The notes under the pieces were generated by a model. That model was not told where the DNA came from and made no database searches. It saw nothing but the letters and a program-made list of their open reading frames with translations. From positions 13,566,501 through 13,630,500 of the forward strand of contig JAWQUS010000027.1 of NCBI GenBank assembly GCA_036365455.1: a stretch of 64,000 bases of DNA, given 5' to 3'. This DNA comes from Macrosoma leucophasiata (lineage: Eukaryota > Arthropoda > Insecta > Lepidoptera > Hedylidae). The position numbers and the translations under genes were made by a program. This document shows positions 48,928 to 60,255 of this stretch, piece after piece. The stretch's first letter is position 1. Every line of letters begins with the position of its first letter.

Positions 48928-49745
48928 ACGCAGACGATGCGGTAATTGTAAGCTCCCCACCATCTGGGCTACAATTACTAGTCACTGTCATGACAGAAGA
49001 TTGTATGGAGAAAGGCTTACAATAGAATGTGAATGAAACTAAAGTATTAGTATTTGAAAGAGATGAACAGAGAACAAATGCAAGGGTAGTAGTAGATGAT
49101 GCAGTGTTAGAACAGGTGAATAAAATTGTATATCTTGGATATGCTTTTAGCAGGAACGGTAGGTACACCGCTGACAGAGAAAGAAGAGTCCTTGCTGGGA
49201 ATTGCGTAAATGGAGCGTTGGGTAAGCTGCTAGAATCCAAAAATCTAAGCCAGCGGGCTCGACGAGTCATACATAATGATGTACTTACTCCAACGCTTTT
49301 ATATGTAAGCGATAGCTGGGAATGCAAGAAAGAGCATGAAAGTAAATTAAACGAGGTCGACATGAGATTTTTCGCAAGATCTGCGGGGTATCGCTCGCTG
49401 ATCGCGTTCGTAACGAAGATGTAAGAAAGAGGCTTTATGTGAATGAGAGTATCGGTGTAAAAATGAAATAAGGCATGCGCCAAAGGTTCGGGCATATAAA
49501 AAGAATGAGCGAATGACTAAACAGATATACAATGCGTATGTGGATGGTTGCAGAGGCCCAGGAAGACCAAAACTACCATGACCAAATAGGTCCAGTACTG
49601 TCTGATGGTGGTATCTAAAGTTTTAAGAATCGGCGTGCATGTAAGAAGAGAATGGTGAAAGTAGATGAGGCACGGGAGGTGTGTCAGGACCGGGATATCT
49701 GGCGATCCACACTCTCTGCCTACCCCGTTATGGACCTGGCGTGAA
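48928..49745 (+). mobile_element. Non-LTR retrotransposon remnant (RTE-like), copy 2
   Basis: 5'-truncated relative of 23645-24876, starting at the catalytic RT box (SYADDAVIV). The 3' end is more complete than in copy 1: GGCGATCCACACTCTCTGCC followed by TACCCCGTTATGGACCTGGC, GTGAAG and ATACATA. The tail is a close match to that of SINE E. Confidence 0.75.
48929..49590 (+). pseudogene. Reverse transcriptase C-terminal half, broken
   Basis: The frame opens with YADDAVIVSS, is stopped by TAG at about 49023, and continues as 49029-49424 with VNKIVYLGYAFSRNGRYTAD, ARRVIHNDVLTPTLLY and CKKEHESKLNEVD. A small deletion near 49370 then shifts the frame. The region missing from copy 1 at 24410-24430 is present here (NLSQRARRVIHNDV). 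Confidence 0.75.
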
Positions 49746-49959
49746 GATACATAGTATTTTTATAACCACTTTTTAACACTTCAAATTACCACCACTGTTA
49801 TTAACAAATCTTAATTAAAGGAGACGTTCCAAAAATGTATGGAGCTTGGGCCTGCACCTTGCATGTACGCTATATTGAAAGAAGAAGCATAAAATACTCA
49901 ATCATTTTCAGCTATTCAATATATTTCAAAAACAAGAATGTCGTTGTAGCAATATGTTC

Positions 49960-50051
49960 CTTGGTCTTTGTGTGGGTGTCTATAGGCTGCAGTCATCACT
50001 TAACATCAATGTGAACTGCATGCTTGTAGCCACTTCGACTACATAAAAAAA
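49960..50051 (+). repeat. Repeat A 3' fragment
   Basis: Only the last 90 bases of the family, from CCTTGGTCTTTGTGTGGGTG to ACATAAAAAAA. It is the only clear 5'-truncated + strand copy. Confidence 0.75.
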
Positions 50052-50455
50052 TGGTGACACGTATAAGTAATTATCGTTGTCATACAAAAATTACTTAAAA
50101 AAATATTTCCGACAAAAACAACGACTGAAATATTTTTTTCAGTATTTTCCATGATTTTACGTATTTTTCTCTATCTTTTGATATAGTGTACAAGGCGCGG
50201 GCCCATCATGGATCTTTTCTTTTGAACTTGCATATTCGTATTCGTATAATTTGTTTTATTTTGTTACCATAATTGTTACTTCACATAAAATTATATGCAT
50301 CTGGATATAAACAAGGATGGTATGAAATAAATGGTTAATATTCTCATAGCCTTAATGCATCACATTATTATGGGTCATCATTATTCTTGTTCCGCAATCC
50401 AGTGCACCGATGCTCTTTGAACTCTATAAAATAACAAGGTGACTGCACATGAGAT

Positions 50456-51145
50456 TTTTATAGGGTTCCGTACCTCGAAAAAAAAATGGAACCCTTATAA
50501 GATACTCGTGCTTCTGTCTGTCCGTTTGTCTGTAACAGTCGATTGAGTTATATATCATATGTATATCTGTGTCCTAAACAGGCATGCGGAACGTAAATGA
50601 ATGAATTTTACTAATCCTGGGTTGCACCAAGATATTTGATAAAGTTATAACTTTAACTTAAAGTTAGGGAATGATGTGAAATGTTACAATAACTTTAATT
50701 TTAACAAACATCTTGGTGTAAGCCAGTCTTAGAGGGGCCACTTTGAAGGTCTAGCCAGACAGTGGGCGCTCTGTGTGATGAGTTCCATATTATCTAGCTA
50801 TCATTACAGCTGCTAAACGTCGCGTCGCCGCTCTGCCCCACTACGCCGGGCCCATTGTTTGGTCAAATCTTCAGGGGATGTATCTATGAGAAAAATGTAA
50901 ACTACATTGTGTGACATATCAAATAAAAGGTCTAGTTGTGAGGATCTCAAACATCAAATTTTTTAAGTAATTTTAGGAATATGACTGTTCCTATCCCCCT
51001 TATTTCCGAAAGTACTACGTCTACAATTTTGAAAAAAATACTGGAAATTACAGAAAAACTTATAAGGGTCTAAATATAACGCAAGAAAAAACGTTTTCCA
51101 GGAATCATGTAAACTCGAGTCTGACTCGCACTTGGCCTGATTTTC
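50456..51145 (+). repeat. Repeat F, interspersed element
   Basis: Starts AGGGTTCCGTACCTCGAAAA, includes GAACCCTTATAAGATACTCG and CTGTCTGTCCGTTTGTCTGT, and ends GAGTCTGACTCGCACTTGGC. The start recurs near 51971, the end near 5480, and related interior near 2552 and 36172. It carries a MITE at 50617-50726. The class is unknown; it has no coding capacity. Confidence 0.6.
50617..50726. mobile_element. MITE nested in repeat F (110 bp)
   Basis: Inverted ends of about 35 bases: CTGGGTTGCACCAAGATATTT at the left and, inverted, CTGGCTTACACCAAGATGTTT at the right, with AAAGTTA-rich inner arms. Target duplication is not resolved. Confidence 0.7.
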
Positions 51146-53690
51146 TCATATAACGATGGTGGAAAATAAGCTCATGGTTGAAAGTGAGTACTGCTCAAAA
51201 TCTAGAGTAATAATGCAAATGTGTTTCAACCCCTGTTGCCTTAGTTGTTTTGCCTCTGTGCAAGGAATTACGGTGCCATATTATTGTTATAAGTACTACG
51301 ACTCAGTCGTGGTACACAACGTAGAACGGGAATAACACTCGCACTAAAACACCCCAATTATAGAATCTGAAATTACTTGTTCATGTATTGAATACTTATT
51401 TTCTACTTAAGAAATTAGTTGTCCTCAATAAACACGCTTCTCAAGGAATTCTGTTGAACTTTTTGAGACTTCTAACTGTTCACCAAAGGCGTGACCATAA
51501 CATAAAATTGTTTAATTCTGGGAAAAAAATCCTATATTAAAAATGCTTGAGATCGATTCTATTTGACCAGAGAGAGATCAGGTTGCCGTACTTTCGGCTT
51601 TTTTTGAGGTACGGGACCTTTAAAACTACCGCATCGTAGATAACTTACATACATTATTTATCTCTCCTACATCTACGAAGAATACTTGCATTTACATTAC
51701 TTTGTATAAAAAAGAATTGAATGGTACAAGGATAATGTGTTTGTTTTCAAATCGCGCTGTCATCCAAGGATGTATTCGGACCTATTATAACAAACGTGTG
51801 ACAATTGACAGGCGATTGAGACAACTCATTAACGATAGGCAATTAGCTGCCGACAATGACACACGTTTGTATAAACAACATGCCTTTTGATTGAAACGAA
51901 ACACGTTTACACCTTTCTTTGATATTCACTGATGACTAAAGTTCACTAACATTGAAGAATTGTATGTTTTAGGGTTCCGTAGCCGATGACAGATAATGGA
52001 ACCCTTATAGATTTGTATATCGGTCCGTCCCTATATCACAGGTATTTTACTACGAAACTATTAGGACTAAAACTTGATAAGTAAATACATATATCTATAA
52101 ACCACTTTATAATTTTTGTACAAAAATATGAGAGCTCTATATACTTGGAACGCAAACTAAATAAAAACAAATTCATCAAACCTTCATTCATTAACAAAAT
52201 TATTTTCATTCTTGTAATAGAGTTCGAGAGAGAGGGCTCTAACATACAGTGTAATAGCGGATTTTCTACACCGTTATGTTCCAGTTAGACTCCATCCATG
52301 TGTATGACTCCGTTATTGCAGACACACTATACATTAGCGTCAGGAGTAATGGCGCAAATGCATAACCATTTTCGATTGTTTTATAAAAACACATTTGTCT
52401 CAAAAGTGTACCCAAAAGAGTACCTAATGGCCGAATACTCAAACGTCACATAATTTTAAGTAATCCTCAAATGTACACTATTTCTACCTTTTGAACGTAT
52501 TCTATAGAGATAGAGACGTCAAGTTCCACTTAGATATACCTAAGTGATGTTTGAGAATTTTGTTGTCAGTAATAAAAAACTGAGAGGCGTCTCAGTAAGA
52601 CTGACGCAGTTTGAAAGTAAGTCTTGTCTCTTAAAGTTGCTCTTCAAAATCAGGCCTTTTTATCGAGGAGTTCTGAAAAAAGCTATCATATCGAGTCATA
52701 AAAAAAATACTACATAGGTACATACACCACATTGTATTTTTCTTGATATAGTTACCTATCTATCTATTAAACGAAATTCTAGAGTCACTGTTTTTTTTGT
52801 GAATGTTGGTATCTCGAATATGGTTACCTTTTTTTATACCGCTAAAATGATAATAATATTATTATGAAGATCAACCGGACAAGCTAGTACCTAATAGCAA
52901 AATATAATGTAAGAATGTACTCGTATGTTTTGTCGTCTCATCCTTCTACCATTATTCGTGTTTATGGATCACATTCCAGTTTTTATTTAATTGAATGTTA
53001 ATTTTATCTAAGTAATGTACCATTTAAAAGAATCAACAATGGCTACCATCTAACAAAACCCACACAATTACATAATTAAAAGTACACCAAAATAGAATTC
53101 ACCTTACAGTAAACTTCGACCACTAAATTGCCTTGGCCACAGAGGCCTTGACCTCAGATCTTCATAGGCAGGTTGAGGACACATTAATTACGTAAAACGA
53201 TTGAACAAATATTGAAGTGTCAAAATCAATGTCTTCCGATTTAACACTGGCCACATAAAGTGACTTTTGAAACCTTGAGGTCATTAAGAGAATATCGAGA
53301 CTGTTAAGTGATTATTATTATAAGTACACGTGCGTTTTCGTGTTTGTTTTCACATCTTTTTGTCGAAGATAAGTGTGATATACGTAAATCAGTTAGACAG
53401 GCAACACATACGACAAAAAGAACAGTGAAGGTGAGGTGAGTAGGTGATCATAGAATAAGGGCTTAAATTCTCAATACTTTTTTACGCTTCCGTCGTCAGG
53501 GGTACGAATGGCGTGTAGTGTGAGACTCCTATTGCATAAACACCACGATATTTCGACTCATCCGACTTCAGCTACAGGGTTATAAGAACAGTTTCATATG
53601 GCTTCCATGAAAAGTCAGCGGCAAAGAAAGACAGTGTAATTAAATAAACAACTGAGAAATAAAAAGTCTGCACTCAGATGGTTGTAACTA
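51146..53690. other. No gene; small repeat fragments only
   Basis: 51205-51285 is a diverged repeat A piece (GCCTCTGTGCAAGGAATTAC). 51786-51880 contains an inverted pair on AACAAACGTGTG/ACACACGTTTGT. 51971-52035 resembles the repeat F start (AGGGTTCCGTAGCC). The rest is AT-rich DNA with no supported gene. Confidence 0.45.
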
Positions 53691-54746
53691 TTAGGTTGGG
53701 GAAAAAGTTTCTTCGCATTTTTTAAGATAATTCAAAACATTTTTAAATATAGTTTATTTAAATTTAACTAAAGTATGTATGAACCATTTTGTTCGATAAC
53801 CTTTTGCCATCTTGTAGGTAGGGACATGATCCCATTGCTATAAACATTTTGGGACTTCTCATCAAAATACCGCGACAAGTGGATTTGGCAGTCCTCTCGT
53901 GATGTTAACCTAACATTGCATAAAGAATTCTGAAGAGACCGAAACAGGTGGAAATCTGAAGGTGCAAGGTCAGGACTGTACGGCGGATGCATTTACACCT
54001 CCCAGCCAAACTCTCTTAATTTTTGCTGAGTGGCTATAGATGTGTGAGGTCTAGCGTTATCATGATGAAACACCACACCCCTTCTGTTGATCAATTCCGG
54101 CCGCTTCCTCTCAACTTCTTGCTTTAATCTCATCAGTTGTTCGCAGTACAGTTCAGAATCGAAAGTCCTGCCTGGTGGTAATAGCTCATAATGAATAATG
54201 CCCTTCCAATCCCACCACACACACAACATCACCTTATTGCGAGTTAACCCGGGTTTCGCCACAGTCTGTGAAGCCTGACCGGCTTTTGACCACGACCTTT
54301 TTCGCACGTTCTTATCGTACGTGATCCACTTTTCATCACCAGTTATCAGCTTCTTCAAAAATGATTCAGTTTCATTACGTCGTAATAAAGAATCACAAAT
54401 GAGTACACGGTTCATTAGGTTTCTTTCAGTGAGCTCGTGATGTACCCAAATATCGAGCTTTTTTTTGTACCCAGCTTTTTTCAAATGCGCCAAAACTGTT
54501 TTGTGATCAATTCTCAGTTCTTCAGCTACGTCGTAACTACTGATATGTCGATCTTGCTCCACTTTTTCAAAAATGGCATCCATTTTATCCGTAATAGGGC
54601 GACCAGAGCGAGGTGCATCTTTGACATCAAAATTTCCGGATTGAAAACGCTACCAAAACCAGCCAGATACAAATACTACAGCCAAAGAGATTTTATTACA
54701 AGTTCATACATACTATAATGCGAAAAGACTTTTTCCCCAACCTATT
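53691..54746 (-). mobile_element. mariner element, copy 3, internally deleted
   Basis: Both terminal repeats remain (TTAGGTTGGGGAAAAAGTTT at the left, GACTTTTTCCCCAACCTATT at the right). Relative to copy 1 about 230 bases are missing between the 5' leader (GGCTGGTTTTGGTA) and the codons for FQSGNFDVKD, removing the start codon and about the first 47 codons. Confidence 0.9.
53768..54649 (-). pseudogene. mariner transposase, N-terminus deleted, one stop
   Basis: The open frame starts at FQSGN and includes ITGDEKWITY, VVFHHDNARPHTS and YSPDLAPSDFHLF, so all three catalytic Asp survive. A single in-frame TAA (TTA to TAA, at 53993-53995) falls just before MHPPYSPDL. The helix-turn-helix is gone, so the product could not bind terminal repeats even if read through. 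Confidence 0.9.
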
Positions 54747-55199
54747 ATAGTTAAGTTAGGCAAAATACTTATAATAATATTATTATACCTATCAGTATTT
54801 TGCCTGTAAGCTGTCAACTAGCCTAAACCACTAATCGGTTTCAGGCAGTATGGTGGCATATAACCTATATGACTGGCTTTAATAAAAAGTTAATGTCGCT
54901 ATTTTTAACTACAATTTTGTGGTTTTCTTATCAATAAAAATAATGCATAGTGACAGGGGTTTTTGTACGAAAATGGCAAGGTTGAAAAACTTGATTAGAG
55001 ATCGACGCATTGCAGTGACACGAAATACAGAGACAAAGCTAATTATAAATTCAATTGGCAATAAGAATGCTTTAAAATTTGTAAATGAATGAATAAAATT
55101 ACGTTAGCAAGATAATCATTATTACATAACAATAGATACGCCATTTGTTTTAGTTTTATTCGATTAGGTACAGTAAGAAGCGAGATACGAAGTCACGCA
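54747..55199. other. No gene; short imperfect hairpin at 54757-54803
   Basis: The hairpin pairs AGGCAAAATAC with GTATTTTGCCT around an AT-rich centre next to the mariner end. Otherwise AT-rich DNA. Confidence 0.5.
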
Positions 55200-55465
55200 G
55201 TCCTCGAAAACGGTAAGTGAATATTGCAGGTCTTAAACAACTGCGTTGGGTAGGACATCATCAATCCAGAGCACCCAAAGGTTATTGAATGTTGAGGCAG
55301 GCCTACGCTCAGATGGCTAAATAGAATGGAACAAGACCTAAAAACTCTGACCGTGTAAAACTGAAGAGCCAAAAAAATACTGGAACTGGATTGGACTGGA
55401 AGGATATTCTGAATCAGTCCAAGGTCAAGACAAGACTGTAGTGGCCGTAAAGATAATGATGAGAT
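55200..55465 (+). pseudogene. LINE ORF2 C-terminal fragment
   Basis: In alternating frames it gives LKQLRWVGHH, RPTLRWLNRMEQDLKTLT and DWKDILNQSKVKTRL, the Trp-rich basic tail seen in many insect LINE ORF2 proteins (compare LRWFGHIERM at 24640). Several stops and shifts are present. Confidence 0.6.
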
Positions 55466-55484
55466 ACAACCAGTGTCGCACTGG

Positions 55485-55552
55485 CCATAGAGTCAAGGTG
55501 GCGTTTTCCAGCCTCTCAGGGATCTGGCTTGCGAAGCTTGCCAGAAAAAATG
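55485..55552 (+). repeat. Fragment related to the GC-rich patch at 32030-32225
   Basis: Shares AAGGTGGCGTT-CCAGCC and TCTGGCTTGC in the same order with the inverted reading of the other patch. Class unknown. Confidence 0.35.
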
Positions 55553-55560
55553 TATCTTAA

Positions 55561-56437
55561 TAATTGTTTTTATATTATTTCGCATTAACACATGCTTGTG
55601 AAATATATTTTATTTTTAAAGAAAAATGGAAAGAAAAATTTGACATCAGGCGAGACTGGAACTCGCGACCTACTGGGAATCTAGTCCAGCCGCTCTTCCA
55701 ATTGAGCTACTGAAGCCCTGCCCGATTTGTCAAATCTTTCCTTCACATCTATTGCATTGCTTTATGGTAGCAGCAGCGCCATCTATTACCAACTATGCTA
55801 GTTAGGCAACCGATATAATAGACTTTTCAGTTTATTGAATATCGTAAAGAAGTCGCTTTTACCCTTAATAATTGTTTTATATTATTTTGCATTAACACAT
55901 GCTTGTGAAATATATTTTATTTTTAAAGAAAAATGGAAAGAAAAATTTGACTTCAGGCGAGACTCGAACTCGCGACCTACTGGGAATCTAGTCCAGCCGC
56001 TCTTCCAATTGAGCTACCGAAGCCCTGCCCGATTTGTCAAATCTTTCCTTCATATCTATTGCATTGCTTTATGGTAGCAGCAGCGCCATCTATTACCAAC
56101 TATGCTAGTTAGGCAACCGATATAATAGACTTTTCAGTTTATTGAATATCGTAAAGAAGTCTTCTTACGACTTCTTCTTCTTCTTTCTTCTTCTTACTTC
56201 TTTACGATATTCAATAAACTGAAAAGTCTATTATATCGGTTGCCTAACTAGCATAGTTGGTAATAGATGGCACTGCTGCTACCATAAAGCAATGCAATAG
56301 ATGTGAAGGAAAGATTAGAAAAATCGGGCAGGGCTTCAGTAGCTCAATTGGAAGAGCGGCTGGACTAGATTCCCTGTAGGTCGCGAGTTCGAGTCTCGCC
56401 TGAAGTCAAATTTTTCTTTCCATTTTTCTTTAAAAAT
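55561..56437. mobile_element. Composite of three tRNA-like units, two direct and one inverted
   Basis: Unit 1 (55561-55864) and unit 2 (55865-56161) are tandem with a period near 308. Unit 3 (56197-56437) is inverted, across a TTC-rich spacer. Each unit, read in the tRNA sense, has about 140 bases of leader, a tRNA-like core, then TCAAATTTTTC. The whole composite is flanked by direct copies of AAAATGTATCTTAA (55547-55560 and 56438-56451), as expected of a target-site duplication. Confidence 0.75.
56330..56407 (+). repeat. tRNA-like core of composite unit 3
   Basis: Acceptor GCTTCAG pairs fully with CTGAAGT (one G-T). The D-stem GCTC/GAGC and T-stem GCGAG/CTCGC are perfect, and box B reads GTTCGAGTC. 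The anticodon stem GCTGG...CCAGT closes a 9-base loop (ACTAGATTC) in units 1 and 2; unit 3 has one base change in that stem. A T5 run, a pol III stop, follows 4 bases after the core. The 9-base loop argues for a tRNA-derived SINE rather than a working tRNA. Confidence 0.65.
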
Positions 56438-56534
56438 AAAATGTATCTTAAGCCTCGAGACTTCTATTTAGTACTAGGCCCCGGGCGTATGAAGAACCAT
56501 CCGGATCCTTTCGATGCAGTCCCTCTGTATATGT

Positions 56535-57202
56535 ATTTTTTTTTATGTCTGAAGTTTGACAGACTAGCATACGGGCCACCTGATGGAAAGTGGTCACAGT
56601 CGCCTATGAACATTTGCAACACCAGGGAAGTTGCCAACGCGCTGCCAGCCCTGAAGGACTCTTTTGACGCCATTTTTGAAGAACCCCATATTGTAGCACC
56701 TAGGGAACACCTCAGAGGGAAGGTCGTTCCACAATTTACACGTTCTGGGCAGGAACGAACGTGAAAACCGCACTGTTGAGCACTGCCTGGTGTCCAGTCG
56801 GTGTGGGTGGAACTTCTCTCTTCGGCGGGTAGTACGGTGTAGGAAAAGAGACGGTGGCACCATGTCAAACAGTTCAGCAGAGCACTCACCATTGTAGAGA
56901 CGGTACAACACGCACAGACTCCCAATGTCTCTGCGCAGGCTCTGATGTTCGAGCCTGTCAGTAAGTCCTGGATCATTAACAATACGAACGGCACGTTTTT
57001 GTAGGTAGTCAAGTGGACCAAGCTGGTATTTGGGGGCTCCCGCCCACAAATGAGAGCAGTATTCCAGATGGGGCCGCACTTGGACCTTATAAAGCTGTAA
57101 TAGCTGCCCCGATATGAAATTCTGCCTCGCTTTGTTAAGCACCCCCAACTTTTTGGATGCCAAATTGGTCTTACACTCAATGTGACTGCCGAATTGTAGT
57201 AT
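56535..57202 (-). mobile_element. Jockey-like LINE, 5'-truncated
   Basis: Short A-tailed 3' end at the left (T run at 56535-56544; CATCAGGTGGCCCGTATGCT inverted just after). The 5' truncation point is near 57202. Confidence 0.8.
56594..57202 (-). pseudogene. Jockey-like ORF2 C-terminal region, open but truncated
   Basis: This is the post-RT C-terminal part of a LINE ORF2 of the type annotated in Lepidoptera as 'mobile element jockey'. Open from FGSHIECK to the natural-looking end VANVHRRL-stop, about 200 residues. Key stretches are VRPHLEYCSHLWAGAPKYQL, LQKRAVRIVNDPGLTDRLE, LRRDIGSLCVLYRLYNGECS and RSFLPRTCKLWNDLPSEVFP. RT and endonuclease are missing, so it is not functional. The uninterrupted frame suggests a relatively young insertion. 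Confidence 0.85.
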
Positions 57203-57433
57203 GTAAAATCCCGTATTGAGTTGTGTGTAAAATTATGTGTGTCTACAGGTGCAGTCGTCACCTAATAGTGCTTTCACTGAGCGACATACCATATCGGTCT
57301 TATACAAAATTGTATGGTATGTGGCTAACAAAAGTTAGTGGCATATGCGTTTCTATGGGCGTGTTCATTCCTCAAGGTACTTACATATTACAGTTCAATC
57401 TTAAACAAGGAGAAGTTTCGACTGTACGTTAAT

Positions 57434-57566
57434 AAGAATAATAATAATGGGAACCCATTAGGTATACGTCCCACTGCTGGGCACGAGTCTCTCCCCTTTT
57501 TGGGGGGAGTCCTGGAGCTTACTCCACCACGCTGCTCCAATGCGGATTGGTGTAGATACGGCTACG
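57434..57566 (-). repeat. Repeat D fragment
   Basis: Contains CCCACTGCTGGGCACGAGTC and CCACGCTGCTCCAATGCGGA with a 4-base insertion near 57461. The tRNA-like head is missing. Confidence 0.75.
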
Positions 57567-58699
57567 ACTGTGCATTACATGTCTACATTATCAGTGTTTT
57601 CATAACGCAAGGAAATATAAAGATCTGCCTGATTCCTCAGTAAGAAATTATGAATATTGTCAAAAATATTCTTAAAATGTGTACATATTTCAAATTGTTG
57701 ATAACTCATTCAATAATATTGATTTATTTCATTCTAACCACCCAAATTCATGCTAATTAAATAAGCATAACAAGGCTTATAGTTCGTGATGTGCTATATA
57801 CATTCCAATACATTCATTAACAGTAAATTGGTCACATTTTTCTTAAACAGCTTGCGTGTAGGTATACTTTTATAAACGATGTTGTTCACTACTCTTTATC
57901 TCGTATACTAGCTAGGTATACTAACTACAATAACGGTTCTTACAGCTTCTACGAAACAACAGGTACCTACAGTAAGTAGTAAGTCCGACTCTCTTACACC
58001 CATATTCTAAGTCGTACAACTTTGCGATTATTATTTTTTTACATAGGATTTGTAATTTTGCCACAAAACGAGATAAACCGATTTTTACCCTTAAAACCCT
58101 AAAGGCCTCTCTCGCACGCTCATCCCAAACCTTATCAACACTAGGCTTGTCCATTTTCCATGATAATATTTACTTTGTATTAGCATCAAGATAGCAACAG
58201 CGAAAGGTTATTCATAAAACCTGTTAATTTGATGAAAATTAATACCATACATGTAAATCAAAGCTTGACGAATTAAACTCACACGTAGATGTTAACTTTA
58301 TTAGCAAAAATGACTATTTCCAATATTCGTAGATATAACTACCCGCAATCGATTAATATTTATTCACACTTTTATAGCATAGACAGAGTAAATTAAATTG
58401 TTATAAATGTTTTATGTTTATCAATGAAAATGGTATAATGGAAGGGTTATGTAAGAATGGAATTTGATGGCATAATAAAAACAATGACTTGATGTCATGG
58501 TTAGCAACTTATTTGTCATAAGTTATGATGTATAAGCAACAAAAGAATTGTTGGTAAATAATATCTGAACTGAATCTTTTAAAATGTAAGTCATTAACGA
58601 TTGGCGGATGTCAAGCATGTCGGAAAAATAAAAATGATGAATAATTAAAATATTAATATTTTACGATACAAATACGATAAAATATTGCTTTAAATCGCA
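57567..58699. other. No recognisable feature
   Basis: AT-rich DNA without supported feature. Confidence 0.6.
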
Positions 58700-58771
58700 C
58701 GCGCATTCTCTAGACGCGTTCGTGCTTTTTGCTTGAGACGCGTCGTCAGCAATGTGAAGTATCGAAGTAAA

Positions 58772-59918
58772 ATGAGTGTTTTAAAGTGCATATCGTGTAA
58801 TATTATCATTGACGAGTTATTAGCGTATATCCAAAACAAAGTATCAATTGCTGATGAGGCAAGCTTAGTGAAAATATGTGCGTCTGTATTCACTAGTGAA
58901 CAAATACAAAAATCAAAAACGTTACTATTGGAATAATTGTCGTTTGAGGTACGCAGCATTGTTCGCAAGGGAAAAGGAAAAGAAAACAGAGTACTAAACG
59001 ACATCATAGGTATTTTTAAAGTGGCAGACCCTGATACGCTCCCTGTGTTTGTGGCCAGAGACTTGAATAAATTACCACCTATCACTTTCGACCATCTGGA
59101 TGTTTCACAGCTTCTGAAGGACTTGGTACTAGTGAAGGAGGAAATTAAGACCATTTAATCTTCGTATGTGACACAAGAAGAGCTGAAAAGTTTGAAGGTT
59201 TGTGACAAAAATCAGTCGTCGCAATCGGTACAGTACTCGAATATTAATATTAACCAGGAGGGGTGCTCATTCTGACAATAATGTTACAAGTATTAGTAAT
59301 GATGATGAGGAGGAGAATAGTGCCGAAACTCAATTGTTAACGGTTAGTGGAGGTGACGAAGTAAGAGCGAGTCGCGTGGCAAGTATCGGAGGGGGCGGTG
59401 TTGCATTATCAATACCGTTATCGACGGTATCGGTCAGTGAGAACGAGTCAAATGAACAGCTGAGTCGTCGTTCGTTTCTAGAGCCGAATCATACGTATGC
59501 GAGCATTGCCGCTATTAAAGTAAATGACGGTTTTACAGTTGTGCAGAATAAACGGCAGAAACGCAATTATAAGTATATTGGAAGATTAGGCAGTTTTGTA
59601 ACAGAAGCAGATGAAAAATTTAAAGCGGCTGACAGGAAAATACCCATTTTCTTATCGAATGTACACAAAGACACTTTGGAATCGGATGTTTGTAGCTATA
59701 TTAAAAAGAAGACAGGTGAAATTGTGATACTTGAAAAAATTTATATTAAACGACAATGTGAACACAATGCATATAAGTTCTTAGTGTCACTAAATACGTT
59801 GCCTATGTTCCACGATGAGAAGTTGTGGCCACAAAACGTTGTATTTCGTCGGTTTGTTAACTACAAACCGAAAAATATGGAAAACTCTAACGATATCGGC
59901 GTGAATAACATCAAGTAA
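58772..59918 (+). pseudogene. LINE ORF1, broken by stops and one frameshift
   Basis: ORF1 proteins of LINEs bind the element RNA. The frame starts MSVLKCISCNIIIDELLAYI and is stopped at 58934 and 59156, yet each time it continues in the same frame with sensible sequence (VFVARDLNKLPP, TQEELKSLKVC). A stop at about 59272 and a shift lead into 59202-59918, an acidic Ser-rich linker and a C-terminal part (KIPIFLSNVHKDTLESDVCS, EIVILEKIYIKR, KLWPQNVVFRRFVNYKP). The last part looks like the RNA-binding fold of some ORF1 proteins. The assignment rests mainly on the endonuclease that follows. Confidence 0.6.
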
Positions 59919-59920
59919 TG

Positions 59921-60255
59921 AAGCAAAATATTTTTAATCTAGTAACTTTTAATTGCAAGAATGCTAAGCGTTCTGTGCAGAGTATTCGTACCCTATGCAA
60001 ATACTGTGATATTAACTGTATATTTATTGTTAATATGATGTTATATTAAGAAACATGGTTGCTACCAGATGACATAACTTTCCTGGATACCATCAGCGAT
60101 GAGTTCAGCTGTACCGGAGTTTCGGCAGTAGACACAACGGCTGGTATACTACGCGGCCGACCTCACGGTGGAGTGGAGTGGCCCTTTTATGGAGACGTAG
60201 TATTTTTCATAATGTAGACATTATTCAGTGCAATAATAGTCGTATTTGTGGGGTC
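59921..60255 (+). pseudogene. LINE ORF2 apurinic-type endonuclease, N-terminal stub
   Basis: Starts ATGAAGCAAAATATTT, two bases after the ORF1 stop. It reads NLVTFNCKNAKRS, then after a stop ETWLLPDDITFLD, then GRPHGGV, then in another frame RRSIFHNVDIIQCNNSRIC. The N of FNCKN and the E of ETWL are the expected active-site positions of the EEP fold. The remaining endonuclease and all of the RT are deleted. Confidence 0.7.

Noticed and set aside
48926..49495. 189-codon open frame on the - strand
   Set aside because: It is antisense to the reverse transcriptase remnant, whose sense frame carries the real motifs.
55640..56410. Three functional tRNA genes
   Set aside because: The 9-base anticodon loop, the changed anticodon stem in unit 3 and the repeat-like context point to tRNA-derived SINE units.
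56464..57261. 265-codon open frame on the - strand
   Set aside because: It overlaps the Jockey-like ORF2 remnant on the same strand but in another frame. The 56594-57163 frame carries the recognisable ORF2 sequence.
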